Positions 7,026 to 14,453 of a DNA stretch of 27,741 bases are shown one piece after another. This stretch comes from an uncultured Eubacteriales bacterium. GTDB taxonomy: Bacteria > Bacillota > Clostridia > Christensenellales > Christensenellaceae. Position 1 is the first letter of the stretch. Each line of letters begins with the position of its first letter. Location: assembly GCA_900545085.1 (NCBI GenBank), contig UQXU01000014.1:1-27741 (forward strand). The letters run 5' to 3'. The notes below the pieces were generated by a model that worked only from the letters and a program-made list of their open reading frames with translations, ran no database searches and was not told the origin of the DNA. The translations under genes were made by a program, and so were the position numbers.

Positions 7026-8030
7026 TTAGTTTGCCTTAGCTGCCTGCGCCTGAACGGCTGTAACAGCTACTACGTTGACTACGTCGCTTACGCTGCATCC
7101 GCGGGAAAGGTCGTTGACCGGCTTAGCCAGACCCTGGCAGATCGGGCCGATAGCCTCTGCGCCGGCGAGACGCTGCACGAGCTTGTATCCGATGTTTCCT
7201 GCCTGGATATCGGGGAAGATAAGTACGTTAGCGTGACCTGCGACGGTGCTGCCGGGGCTCTTGAGCTGACCTACAGCCTCGATGAGCGCTGCATCAGCCT
7301 GAAGCTCGCCGTCAGACTCAAGCTGAGGCGCCTGCTCCTTGAGCAGCTTGGAAGCTTCCTGTACTTTGTCTACGAACTCGTGCTTTGCACTTCCCTTCGT
7401 GGAGAAAGAAAGCATAGCAACCTTCGGAGCGTCTATACCTGCCAGATCTTTAGCCGTATCCGCCGAAGCCATTGCTATAGCCGCCAGCTCCTGAGCGTTG
7501 GGGTTGATTGTAATCGCGCAGTCTGCGAATACGAATTTGCCGTTAACACCGAGGTCGCAGTTCGGAACTTCCATGAGGAAGCTGCCGGAGACCGTGGGGA
7601 TGCCGGGTTTTGTCTTGATTATCTGAAGCGCAGGACGGATAGTGTTGCCTGTGGAGTTTATCGCACCTGCTACCATGCCGTCAGCTTCATCCTTGTATAC
7701 CATCATCGTAGCGTAGAAGAGAGGATCTTTCATTGTCTCTCTCGCCTGTTCGATGCTGATTCCTTTTTTCTTTCTCATTTTGCAGAATGTAGCTGCGTAA
7801 TCTTCAAAATTATCCGCCTTTACGGGGTCTATCATATCAATGCCCGTGAGGTCCTTACCTGCTGCGACTTTCTTAATCTCTTCCGGATCGCCGATGAGAG
7901 TGACCTTAGCGATGCCCTCCTTAGTGATTATAGTCGCGCCTTCTATCGTGCGCGGCTCTGTCCCCTCGGGTAAAACAATGTGCATCTTCTGAGCCTTTGC
8001 CTTAGCAAGTATGGAATCCATTAGTGCCAT
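7026..8030 (-). CDS. pta: Phosphate acetyltransferase
   Basis: About 334 residues, the short class I Pta (PTA_PTB fold, no extra N-terminal domain). It converts acetyl-CoA + phosphate to acetyl phosphate + CoA. Visible family segments are IVLPEGTEPRT near the start, GMVAGAINSTGNTIRPALQI in the middle (key Ser/Thr and Arg), and the C-terminal part with FPDIQAGNIGYKL. I place the start at the ATG at 8030 (MALMDSILAKAKAQ), 8 nt after AAGAAGGA and typical of the family. An in-frame ATG at 8093 would add 21 residues but has no ribosome site. It precedes ackA and is divergent from tmcAL. Confidence 0.95.
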   Translation of the reverse strand: MALMDSILAKAKAQKMHIVLPEGTEPRTIEGATIITKEGIAKVTLIGDPEEIKKVAAGKDLTGIDMIDPVKADNFEDYAATFCKMRKKKGISIEQARETMKDPLFYATMMVYKDEADGMVAGAINSTGNTIRPALQIIKTKPGIPTVSGSFLMEVPNCDLGVNGKFVFADCAITINPNAQELAAIAMASADTAKDLAGIDAPKVAMLSFSTKGSAKHEFVDKVQEASKLLKEQAPQLESDGELQADAALIEAVGQLKSPGSTVAGHANVLIFPDIQAGNIGYKLVQRLAGAEAIGPICQGLAKPVNDLSRGCSVSDVVNVVAVTAVQAQAAKAN

Positions 8031-8104
8031 CTGTTCTTTTCCTTCTTTCTTTGAATCTTTATATTTTCGAACTATATCGAAGTATTTTTTCAATTCTACT
8101 CAAT

Positions 8105-8132
8105 AAAAAGAGCAGAATCAAAAAAATTCTGC
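8105..8132 (-). terminator. Weak hairpin with T-run in the pta leader
   Basis: On the minus strand GCAGAAT-TTTTTTG-ATTCTGC (8132-8112) is followed by TCTTTTTATT. No minus-strand gene lies upstream, so this would sit in the 5' leader of pta. It could act as an attenuator or be chance in AT-rich DNA. Confidence 0.35.
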
Positions 8133-8143
8133 ACGCCAAAAGA

Positions 8144-8172
8144 TTGATAATACTCGGCGCCGATGCTAATAT
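8144..8172 (+). promoter_or_regulatory. tmcAL promoter
   Basis: TTGATA (8144-8149), 17 bp, then an extended -10, TG-C-TAATAT (8164-8172). The start is near 8179. On the other strand TATAAT (8176-8171) overlaps this -10 and could serve pta, though its -35 is poor. This promoter also shows that the upstream in-frame ATG at 8163 is not the tmcAL start. Confidence 0.75.
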
Positions 8173-8207
8173 TATACATGAAAAAAATGCGTTTGAAAAG
8201 GAGTTTT

Positions 8208-9374
8208 ATGTATTTTTCCGGCATAATTGCAGAATATAACCCTCTTCACAAGGGTCACGCGCATCATATCGCGCTTACAAAGCAGAATACCAAATCAGAA
8301 TATACAGTAATTGTAATGAGCGGCAATTTCACACAGCGGGGCGAGCCGGCCATATTCGACAAGTGGGCCAGAACGCGGATGGCGCTCTCAGCCGGAGCGG
8401 ACATGGTGCTCGAATTGCCCGTGAGCTACGCTCTGGGAAGCGCGGAAAGATTCGCACACGGCGCTGTTAAAATTATGGACTCCATAGGAATCTCGAGCTT
8501 ATGCTTCGGCAGTGAAACGGCAAATCTCCAAAAGCTGAGCCTTGTCGCCGAGCTTCTGGCGGAGGAGCCTGAGCAATATCGAACGGCTTTGCGAAAAGAG
8601 CTGAACAAGGGAATCTCCTTCCCCGCAGCGCGCGAGGCCGCAGTATCATCGCTGTTAGGAGAAAACGCCGGCGTACTCAGCTCCCCCAACGACATACTGG
8701 GGACAGAATACATCAAGGCGATAAAGAGGCTGAAAAGCTGCATTCGCCCTGTGCCCGTACTCAGAGAAGGCTCCGGATATAACGACGCCTCTATGAGCGA
8801 GCTGCCCAGCGCACTCGCAATACGCACTGCACTCAGACGCGGCGACAAAACCGCATATTCCGCTCTTCCGATCAGCTCTCAAATCTGGTGCGCCCAGCCC
8901 GTATTTCCCGAGGACATGACTCAGCTTCTGCTCTACGCTCTTCGTACACGCACACCTCAGCAGTTTGCAAAAATATACGGAGTTTCGGAGGGCATGGAGT
9001 TCAAGCTGGCGCGCGAATGCAAAAAATGCCGCAGCTATGACGAATTGCTGTCAGCGCTTAAATCCAAGCGCTATACTCTCACTAAAATAAAGAGAATGCT
9101 CGCATGTGTATTACTGAACATAACGGACGAGCTTACAGCTGAAATTGATTCCGAAGGGCTTTATGCCCGCGTGTTGGGGATACGGAAAACTGCCAAGCCC
9201 CTCCTGAGTCATATCTCAAAAACGTCTATCATACCTGTTGTTACTCAGCCGAACAGCAAGGCTCTCTCAGCCTCTCTCGCTCTCGACATACGTGCATCGG
9301 ATGTTTACTCCCTATTTGGCGGCATATCGCGCGCCGCTCGTGATTTCACAGAAGGGCTTATCATATCAGATTAA
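8208..9374 (+). CDS. tmcAL: tRNA(Met) cytidine acetate ligase
   Basis: 388 residues. It belongs to the TmcAL (YlbM) family, which uses acetate and ATP via acetyl-adenylate to make N4-acetylcytidine at the wobble base of elongator tRNA-Met. The nucleotidyltransferase-like N-terminus GIIAEYNPLHKGHAHH carries the HxGH adenylate motif at 14-17. MSGNFTQRGEPAIFDKW and SPNDILGTEYIKA are further family blocks. The start at 8208 is chosen because AAAGGAG is 4 nt upstream and the protein then begins as the family does. In Bacillus ylbM lies beside ylbN-rpmF; here pta-ackA, which makes the acetate, is between them. Confidence 0.94.
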   Translation: MYFSGIIAEYNPLHKGHAHHIALTKQNTKSEYTVIVMSGNFTQRGEPAIFDKWARTRMALSAGADMVLELPVSYALGSAERFAHGAVKIMDSIGISSLCFGSETANLQKLSLVAELLAEEPEQYRTALRKELNKGISFPAAREAAVSSLLGENAGVLSSPNDILGTEYIKAIKRLKSCIRPVPVLREGSGYNDASMSELPSALAIRTALRRGDKTAYSALPISSQIWCAQPVFPEDMTQLLLYALRTRTPQQFAKIYGVSEGMEFKLARECKKCRSYDELLSALKSKRYTLTKIKRMLACVLLNITDELTAEIDSEGLYARVLGIRKTAKPLLSHISKTSIIPVVTQPNSKALSASLALDIRASDVYSLFGGISRAARDFTEGLIISD

Positions 9375-9444
9375 AATAATCGGCAAGTCTCACATCGCCC
9401 CCGCATATATATAATCAGCAGTGTATTTAAAGGGAGGTGAGCAA

Positions 9445-9591
9445 ATGAGATTCAGGCAGGACTGCCGATTCGGGCTTTGCCTTATCGCAGCAGGGCTTCT
9501 TATAACACTTATCAGTCTGCCCTTTTGGCTTACTTCCGCAATTATAGGTCTTGCGCTCATAACCGCCGGTGTGATAATCTGCCGTTTGTAG
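9445..9591 (+). CDS. Unrecognised 48-residue membrane protein
   Basis: A small gene with a perfect ribosome site (GGGAGGTGA, 6 nt before the ATG). The protein starts MRFRQDCRFG and then has two hydrophobic stretches, at about 11-24 and 26-46, separated by PFW. It is probably a hairpin of two membrane helices with a basic, cytoplasmic N-terminus. It lies between tmcAL and spoVM on the same strand and is probably co-transcribed with spoVM. TATAAT (9410-9415) lies upstream without a clear -35, and CATATATATA (9404-9413) overlaps it, so a sporulation-type promoter cannot be excluded. No family is recognised; a sporulation role is inference from position. Confidence 0.75.
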   Translation: MRFRQDCRFGLCLIAAGLLITLISLPFWLTSAIIGLALITAGVIICRL

Positions 9592-9625
9592 CTTCAGCAG
9601 CATTCAAAAGCGAGGTGAATATATA

Positions 9626-9700
9626 ATGAAGTTGGTCTGCGTACGTCCTCCGAAGATTCTCCGCGGAATTTTAAAGGCGCTTGTAGTAAAGAAAAACTGA
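9626..9700 (+). CDS. spoVM: Stage V sporulation protein SpoVM
   Basis: 24 residues, too short for most gene finders. It aligns without gaps to Bacillus SpoVM (26 residues): M1, K2, P9, K10, L12, G14, I15 and A18 are identical, and K17 replaces Arg. P9, needed for the membrane-hugging shape of SpoVM, is present, and the helix after it is amphipathic (RGILKALVVKK). In Bacillus this peptide senses the positive curvature of the forespore membrane, anchors SpoIVA and is needed for coat and cortex assembly. The ribosome site GAGGTG is 9 nt before the ATG. In Bacillus spoVM follows thiN; here thiN ends 7.1 kb away. Its presence implies a spore-forming lineage. Confidence 0.87.
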   Translation: MKLVCVRPPKILRGILKALVVKKN

Positions 9701-9729
9701 TATGTGCCGAAAGCTTTTTTAACTTAAAA

Positions 9730-9760
9730 AGGTCTGCCTCTATGGACAGACCTCATTTTT
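9730..9760. terminator. Bidirectional terminator between spoVM and putP
   Basis: Stem AGGTCTG/CAGACCT (9730-9736/9747-9753). On the plus strand it is followed by CATTTTTATT, on the minus strand by TTTTAAGTT. It serves the convergent spoVM and putP units. Confidence 0.82.
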
Positions 9761-9761
9761 A

Positions 9762-11240
9762 TTACTCAGATTTAATAGCATTTTCAAACATAGCTTCAAC
9801 CTCAGCAGAAGGCTTCTTGTCTATGAGAGAAACTATTATGCACGCGAGCAGACCCATGATAAATCCGGGTACGATTTCATATATTCCCGTGGGAGCGGTC
9901 AGCCAGAGCAGCCATATTATATCTACCAAACCGCCTACTATTATCCCCGCGAGGGCTCCCTTGTACGTAAGACGCTTCCAATACACGGAAAGGACAATTA
10001 CAGGTCCGAAAGCAGAGCCAAAGCCCGCCCATGCGTTGCCTACCAAGTCCATTATGGATCCGCTGCCCGGGATTATCGAGATTATAAACGCCGCTACGGA
10101 AATGATAACGACGAACAATCTTCCAACCCACAGCATCTCCTTGTCAGATGCGTTCTTTTTAAAAACAGGCTTATAAATATCGCTCGTGAACGCCGAGGAC
10201 GCCACCAAGAGCTGAGAGTCCGCCGTGCTCATGCTGGCTGCGAGAATAGCGGAGAGCACAACACCTGCGAGGAAGCCGGGGAGCGTGCTGTCTACCATCT
10301 TGATAAACACAGTCTCCTGATTGCCTTCCAACAGCTCGGGCAGAACGATTCGGCCTACAATGCCTATCAGACATGCCATGGCCAGCGTGATAACTACCCA
10401 GCCTGTAGCAATTCTGCGCGACTGCTTTATCATCTTGGGTTCTTTTATAGACATATAGCGAACCAGAATATGAGGCATGCCGGTGTATCCCAATCCCCAG
10501 CCAAGACCTGTAATTATCGTAGAAATGCTCGTCCAGTCCGCTTTTCCTGTCGGAAGGAAGTTGAAATAGTTCGGGTCGTCAGCAGCGACACCTGCAAAAG
10601 AAACATCCTTGACAGCAATTACAATTATCGGAACCGCCAGCATAGCTACGAGCATGAGCAGCGCCTGGAAGAAGTCTGTCCAGCATACGGCCTTGTAGCC
10701 TCCTGTAAACGTATAAAGCATTACGATAATACCGAAAATCAATTTCGCTATCAGCGGGTCGATACCCAAAACAGACGAAAAAAGATCTCCGCCTGCTTTG
10801 TAGCCCGACGCAACGTAAACCGTAAAGCAAACAAAGAAAATAACGGCGCATACGATCTGAAGCGTCAGACTGCTCTGCATAAATCTATTTTTGAGATACT
10901 GCGGTACCGTTATAGAGTCATTCGCCGCCTGAGACATTTTTCTGAGTCTTCCCGCTATGAGAAGCCATGTCAGATAGCTGCCTATCGCTAAGCCTATCGC
11001 TATCCACAACTGACCAAAGCCCGCAAGCAATATAGATCCGGGCAGCCCCATCAGCAGCCAGCCGCTCATATCGGAAGCCTGAGCAGAAAGTCCCGTAACC
11101 CACGGTCCCATTCCTCTTCCGCCCAGAAAGTACTCCTTCTCACTGGAGCCGATTTTCGCATCCTTTTTATAAAAGTACTGACCTATCGCCAGCAATACTA
11201 GGAAATAAAGGATAAAGGCAATTAATTCGCCTACGTTCAT
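9762..11240 (-). CDS. putP: Sodium/proline symporter
   Basis: 492 residues, the usual PutP length, in the sodium:solute symporter (SSF) family with about 13 membrane helices. It imports L-proline with Na+. Seen: GGRGMGPWVTGLSAQASDMSGWLLMG near residues 40-66 (the conserved QASDMSGWL block of PutP), SYLTWLLIAGRLRKMS, and TFTGGYKAVCWTDFFQ at about 178-193 (family signature). It is flanked by terminators on both sides, so it is transcribed alone. The ribosome site TAGGAGG precedes the ATG. Proline can be an osmoprotectant or a Stickland electron acceptor in clostridia; no reductase genes are in the window to decide. Pantothenate or other solutes are less likely. Confidence 0.9.
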   Translation of the reverse strand: MNVGELIAFILYFLVLLAIGQYFYKKDAKIGSSEKEYFLGGRGMGPWVTGLSAQASDMSGWLLMGLPGSILLAGFGQLWIAIGLAIGSYLTWLLIAGRLRKMSQAANDSITVPQYLKNRFMQSSLTLQIVCAVIFFVCFTVYVASGYKAGGDLFSSVLGIDPLIAKLIFGIIVMLYTFTGGYKAVCWTDFFQALLMLVAMLAVPIIVIAVKDVSFAGVAADDPNYFNFLPTGKADWTSISTIITGLGWGLGYTGMPHILVRYMSIKEPKMIKQSRRIATGWVVITLAMACLIGIVGRIVLPELLEGNQETVFIKMVDSTLPGFLAGVVLSAILAASMSTADSQLLVASSAFTSDIYKPVFKKNASDKEMLWVGRLFVVIISVAAFIISIIPGSGSIMDLVGNAWAGFGSAFGPVIVLSVYWKRLTYKGALAGIIVGGLVDIIWLLWLTAPTGIYEIVPGFIMGLLACIIVSLIDKKPSAEVEAMFENAIKSE

Positions 11241-11273
11241 AAATACCTCCTAAATAAAAATTAGTAAAATATC

Positions 11274-11308
11274 CATATAATTGTAACACAAATTTTACAC
11301 AATTAACA
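11274..11308 (-). promoter_or_regulatory. putP promoter region
   Basis: Two overlapping candidates on the minus strand. One is TTGTGT (11302-11297), 17 bp, TATATG (11279-11274). The other is an extended -10, TG-T-TACAAT, with TACAAT at 11285-11280 and a poor -35, TGTTAA (11308-11303). Which one is used cannot be decided. Confidence 0.4.
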
Positions 11309-11353
11309 GTATATTCGCATAAATTCAGGAGTTTTTTGTTTTTATAGGTTTTT

Positions 11354-11394
11354 ACAAAAAAATCGAGGCGCAAGTCAACACTCGGCCTCGATTT
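11354..11394 (-). terminator. Terminator of the ABC importer operon
   Basis: A perfect 10-bp stem, AAATCGAGGC/GCCTCGATTT (11360-11369/11385-11394), with a 15-nt loop, followed on the minus strand by a T run (11359-11354). It lies 27 nt after the ATPase stop. Confidence 0.88.
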
Positions 11395-11421
11395 ATACTT
11401 CATATGCAGATGTTATTTATT

Positions 11422-12216
11422 CTACGAGAGCAACGCACGGTCATTAGCAAACTCCGTGCCGCTGGATTTAGAAAATGCTTTGAGCAGATCTTCTACAGTC
11501 AGCTTTTTCTTCTCTTCTCCGCTTATATCTATTATTATCCTGCCGTTGTTCATCATTATGAGCCTATTGCCGTATTTAATAGCGTCCCTCATGTTGTGCG
11601 TGACCATCATAGCAGTTAAATGACCTTCATCTATAAACTTCTGAGACAAGGCCAAAACCGTAGCCGCCGTCTTAGGATCCAGCGCCGCAGTGTGCTCGTC
11701 GAGAAGAAGCAGCTTCGGCTTTTTCATCACTGCCATAAGCAGCGTGAGAGCCTGCCTCTGACCGCCGGAGAGCAAGCCGACTTTCGTAGAAAGCCTCTCT
11801 TCCAATCCCAGCTCCAGCTCTTTCAGCATCTCTCTGAATTGCTGTCTCTCTTTAGACGAAATAGCCCATCTCAGCCCTCGGAACTGACCTCTTCGGCTGG
11901 CGAGCGCCATGTTCTCTTCTATCCACATATCAGCGGCCGTTCCCATCATCGGATCCTGGAACACGCGGCCAAGATATTTCGCCCGCTTATGCTCCGGGAG
12001 GCGCGTCACATCTATTCCGTCTATTTTTATCGTACCGCTGTCCACGGGATAAACGCCGGCGACAGAATTCAGCATGGTAGATTTGCCGGCGCCGTTTCCG
12101 CCTATTACGGTTACAAAGTCTCCATCCTGCAGCACAAGATTCAAATCGTTGAGCGCTTTTTTCTCGTTTATAGTGCCGGCGTTGAAAGTTTTGTATACAT
12201 TCTTTATCTCAAGCAT
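11422..12216 (-). CDS. ABC transporter ATPase (TrpXYZ-type importer)
   Basis: 264 residues, a standard nucleotide-binding subunit. Walker A GGNGAGKS at 39-46, Q-loop in VFQDP (84-88), signature LSGGQ at 148-152, Walker B LLLLDE at 168-173, and H-loop VTHN (about 205). It supplies energy for the membrane permease encoded just upstream (13-nt gap). Third and last gene of the operon binding protein - permease - ATPase. The domain order and partner proteins match the importers whose founding member is the streptococcal tryptophan transporter TrpXYZ. The substrate is not proven. Confidence 0.92.
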   Translation of the reverse strand: MLEIKNVYKTFNAGTINEKKALNDLNLVLQDGDFVTVIGGNGAGKSTMLNSVAGVYPVDSGTIKIDGIDVTRLPEHKRAKYLGRVFQDPMMGTAADMWIEENMALASRRGQFRGLRWAISSKERQQFREMLKELELGLEERLSTKVGLLSGGQRQALTLLMAVMKKPKLLLLDEHTAALDPKTAATVLALSQKFIDEGHLTAMMVTHNMRDAIKYGNRLIMMNNGRIIIDISGEEKKKLTVEDLLKAFSKSSGTEFANDRALLS

Positions 12217-12229
12217 ATCTCTGGCTCCT

Positions 12230-13120
12230 TCACACTCGTTTTGCGGTCTTTTGCGCTATCTTGCTCTTCCAATAAGGCACTCCCAGGAAAAGCGCAACCA
12301 CAAGCGCAGAGAAGAGCTTCAGATCATTCGCGTTCATACCCAGGCGCAATACAATAGTTATTACGATGTAATAGATAATTCCGCCGAAAACAGCCGCAAG
12401 CAGCCTCAAGGCAAAGTTCCTGAATATTTTGCTGAATATCACCTCGCCGATTATAACAGCTGCCAAGCCGATTACGATAGCGCCTCTGCCCATATTTATA
12501 TCTGCAAAGCCCTGATACTGAGCCAACAAAGCGCCCGCAAGAGAGACTATTCCGTTGGATATAACCAAACCGATTATTTTATTTGTCGAAGTAGAGATTC
12601 CGTTAGCACGAGCCATTGACTGATTGCAGCCCGTCGCTCTGAGCGCATGTCCCCTCTCCGTGCCAAAAAACCAATACAGCGCTGCGATTATCACTATTGC
12701 AAAAATCGCTCCCACGATTATAGCCTGCGGAACATTCCTCAACGAGAGCATAACGTCGTATTTTTCTACAGAGAGCGGCTGGTTCGCTTTGCCGCTCAGT
12801 ATTCTCAAATTCACCGAATACAGAGCCAGCTGAGTCAGAATACCTGCCAAGATAGGAGGAATCCCAAACATCGTGTGGAAAACTCCCGTGACTGCGCCGG
12901 CCAGACAGCCTGCCAAAAATGCGCACAGCACAGCGATATATACATTCATGCCCGCCGTCATACAAACGACCAGCACAGCGCCGCCCGTCGCGAAGCTGCC
13001 GTCTACCGTAAGGTCGGCTAAATCCAGAATCTTATATGTCAGATATACTCCGACCGCCATAAGACCCCATATTATTCCCTGAGCTACAGCCCCGGGCAGT
13101 GAGTTCAAAAATGCCAACAT
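12230..13120 (-). CDS. ABC transporter permease (TrpXYZ-type importer)
   Basis: 296 residues with about 8-9 hydrophobic segments, of the branched-chain amino acid/sugar permease superfamily (BPD_transp_2). Near the N-terminus YKILDLADLTVDGSFATGGA is a family block, and GHALRATGCNQSMARANGIS (about 168-187) is the cytoplasmic coupling loop that contacts the ATPase. The ATG at 13120 has the site GAGAGGGA upstream. The SBP and permease genes are separated by 102 nt holding a hairpin. With the neighbouring lipoprotein it belongs to a TrpXYZ-like system, probably for an aromatic amino acid or a related compound. Confidence 0.9.
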   Translation of the reverse strand: MLAFLNSLPGAVAQGIIWGLMAVGVYLTYKILDLADLTVDGSFATGGAVLVVCMTAGMNVYIAVLCAFLAGCLAGAVTGVFHTMFGIPPILAGILTQLALYSVNLRILSGKANQPLSVEKYDVMLSLRNVPQAIIVGAIFAIVIIAALYWFFGTERGHALRATGCNQSMARANGISTSTNKIIGLVISNGIVSLAGALLAQYQGFADINMGRGAIVIGLAAVIIGEVIFSKIFRNFALRLLAAVFGGIIYYIVITIVLRLGMNANDLKLFSALVVALFLGVPYWKSKIAQKTAKRV

Positions 13121-13177
13121 AAGTTATAAGTCCCTCTCTGATTTTCAAAATTTATTCTTAACAAAATAAAGAGAATA

Positions 13178-13201
13178 AGCGATAAGAAAAACCTTACCGC
13201 T
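13178..13201 (-). promoter_or_regulatory. Hairpin between the binding protein and permease genes
   Basis: On the minus strand AGCGGTAAG-GTTTTT-CTTATCGCT forms a 9-bp stem (one G-U pair), followed by the T-rich TATTCTCTTTATTTT. It may act as a partial terminator or 3' stabiliser, giving more binding protein than permease. A weaker hairpin, TCAATA/TATTGA (13205-13222), precedes it and overlaps the end of the binding-protein gene region. Confidence 0.5.
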
Positions 13202-13222
13202 CATTCAATAGCTTTTTATTGA

Positions 13223-14281
13223 TTATTCTGCGGACATATCAATCGCTTCGTAGCTTTCGGGCACTGTTATACCAAGCGCTGTGCAGCGGTCAGCAACATA
13301 CTTGTTTGTCAGGTCTGTCGCATACTGTATTTCCATATCTCCGGGGTTTGTTCCATTCTGGAGAATGTCTGCCGCCATCTCGCCTGTTTTGTATCCGATG
13401 TCATAATAGCTTATGGACAGAGTTGCAATGCCGCAGCCTGTGCAAATGCCTTCTTCGCCCGCGATTATCGGAATGCCTGCGGGTTCAGCGATATTGTTTA
13501 TTATCTCTGTAGAAGAAGCAGCGGAGTTATCCGTAGGGATGTAAATCGCATCTACCTCGGAGCAAGCCTTCGTAGTAACGGATGCTATATCGTTAGAATC
13601 CGCGAAAGAATACTCGGTTACTTCAATGCCTTCTTCTACAAGTGTTTTTGTAATCTCTGTAGCCTGATACTTGGAGTTCGGCTCGCCGGAGCAGTAAAGA
13701 ATGCCAACCTTTTTAGCATCGGGCAGAAGCTCGGGGAACATCTTAGCCTGCTCAGCAAGAGGCGCCAAATCCGCCGTACCTGTGATATTCAGACCTGTTT
13801 TTCCCGTCCATTCCGACTGATCTACGCCAAGAGCGGTAGCATAGTCAGTTACTGACGTTGCGACAATAGGTATTTCACTCGTAGCAGAATGAGCCGCCTG
13901 GAGAGCGGGCGTAGCATTCGCCATAATCAGGTCTACGTTGTTGGATACAAACTGAGTAACTATCGTAGAGCATGTTGCAGATTCTCCGGAAGCATTCTGG
14001 AGATCAATCTCAACATTTTCTTCGCCAAGTTTGTCCTTCAGCGCCTGCTGGAAGCCTTCGGTAGCTGCGTCAAGAGCGTCGTGCTGAACGAGCTGGCAAA
14101 TGCCGACTTTATAGACCTTGCTTTGCGCCTGAGCCGTATCCTCAGCGCTCTGAGAAGCAGCGGCCGTATCCACTGCGTCTGCGCTCTCGGAGGTTGTGCT
14201 CGAGCTGCATCCCGTGACAGCAACTACCATCGCAGCAACTGTAAGAACAGCCGTGCAAACAGATAATAGTCTCTTTTTCAT
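13223..14281 (-). CDS. ABC transporter substrate-binding lipoprotein (TrpX-like)
   Basis: 352 residues. It has a lipoprotein signal peptide with lipobox AVTGC (lipidated Cys at 25), then a Ser/Ala/Thr/Asp-rich linker (about 26-54), then the ABC_sub_bind fold: VYKVGICQLVQHDALDAA opening the first lobe, VDLIMANATPALQAA, KKVGILYCSGEPNSKYQ, VDAIYIPTDNSAASS, and SISYYDIGYKTGEMAADIL. This is the pattern of TrpX-type binding proteins, so an aromatic amino acid such as tryptophan is the best guess. No T-box leader is seen; instead a dyad overlaps the promoter. The ribosome site is GAAGGTGAG. First gene of the operon. Confidence 0.9.
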   Translation of the reverse strand: MKKRLLSVCTAVLTVAAMVVAVTGCSSSTTSESADAVDTAAASQSAEDTAQAQSKVYKVGICQLVQHDALDAATEGFQQALKDKLGEENVEIDLQNASGESATCSTIVTQFVSNNVDLIMANATPALQAAHSATSEIPIVATSVTDYATALGVDQSEWTGKTGLNITGTADLAPLAEQAKMFPELLPDAKKVGILYCSGEPNSKYQATEITKTLVEEGIEVTEYSFADSNDIASVTTKACSEVDAIYIPTDNSAASSTEIINNIAEPAGIPIIAGEEGICTGCGIATLSISYYDIGYKTGEMAADILQNGTNPGDMEIQYATDLTNKYVADRCTALGITVPESYEAIDMSAE

Positions 14282-14310
14282 GTTTTCTCACCTTCATTTT
14301 ATTGAAATTT

Positions 14311-14349
14311 ACTATTAGTTATTCTAACAGTTTACACGAATTTAGTCAA
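14311..14349 (-). promoter_or_regulatory. Promoter with overlapping operator of the ABC importer operon
   Basis: Minus strand: TTGACT (14349-14344), 17 bp, TAGAAT (14326-14321) with extended TGT before it. A dyad, plus-strand arms ACTATTAG (14311-14318) and CTAACAGT (14324-14331) with a 5-nt centre and 7 of 8 pairs matching, covers the -10 and predicted start. That position fits a repressor site. The regulator is unknown. Confidence 0.8.
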
Positions 14350-14382
14350 TATTTTTATATTCATTGTCGTTCATGATATAAA

Positions 14383-14423
14383 GAAGACGCGATCGGAATT
14401 TTTTATATTTCCGCCGCGCCTCT
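14383..14423 (-). terminator. Possible terminator after the ahpC operon
   Basis: Imperfect GC-rich hairpin: CGGAA/TTCCG (14394-14398/14409-14413) and CGCG/CGCG (14388-14391/14415-14418) with an AT-rich loop. On the minus strand TTTATAT follows. The T-tract is poor, so this is tentative. Confidence 0.4.
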
Positions 14424-14453
14424 GATTTCATTTTGTTTATTTTGTTTATTGTT

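Noticed and set aside
6999..7973. A 324-codon open frame on the plus strand opposite pta
   Set aside because: It is fully antisense to a clearly conserved gene, is rich in Cys, Arg and Ser with no family features, and has no ribosome site. It is a shadow frame.
8163..8207. A 15-residue N-terminal extension of TmcAL
   Set aside because: It would start inside the -10 element of the promoter and lacks a ribosome site; ATG 8208 has AAAGGAG.
14282..14453. A T-box leader for the TrpX-like operon
   Set aside because: The predicted leader is about 35 nt and the conserved T-box sequence AGGGTGGNACCGCG is absent.
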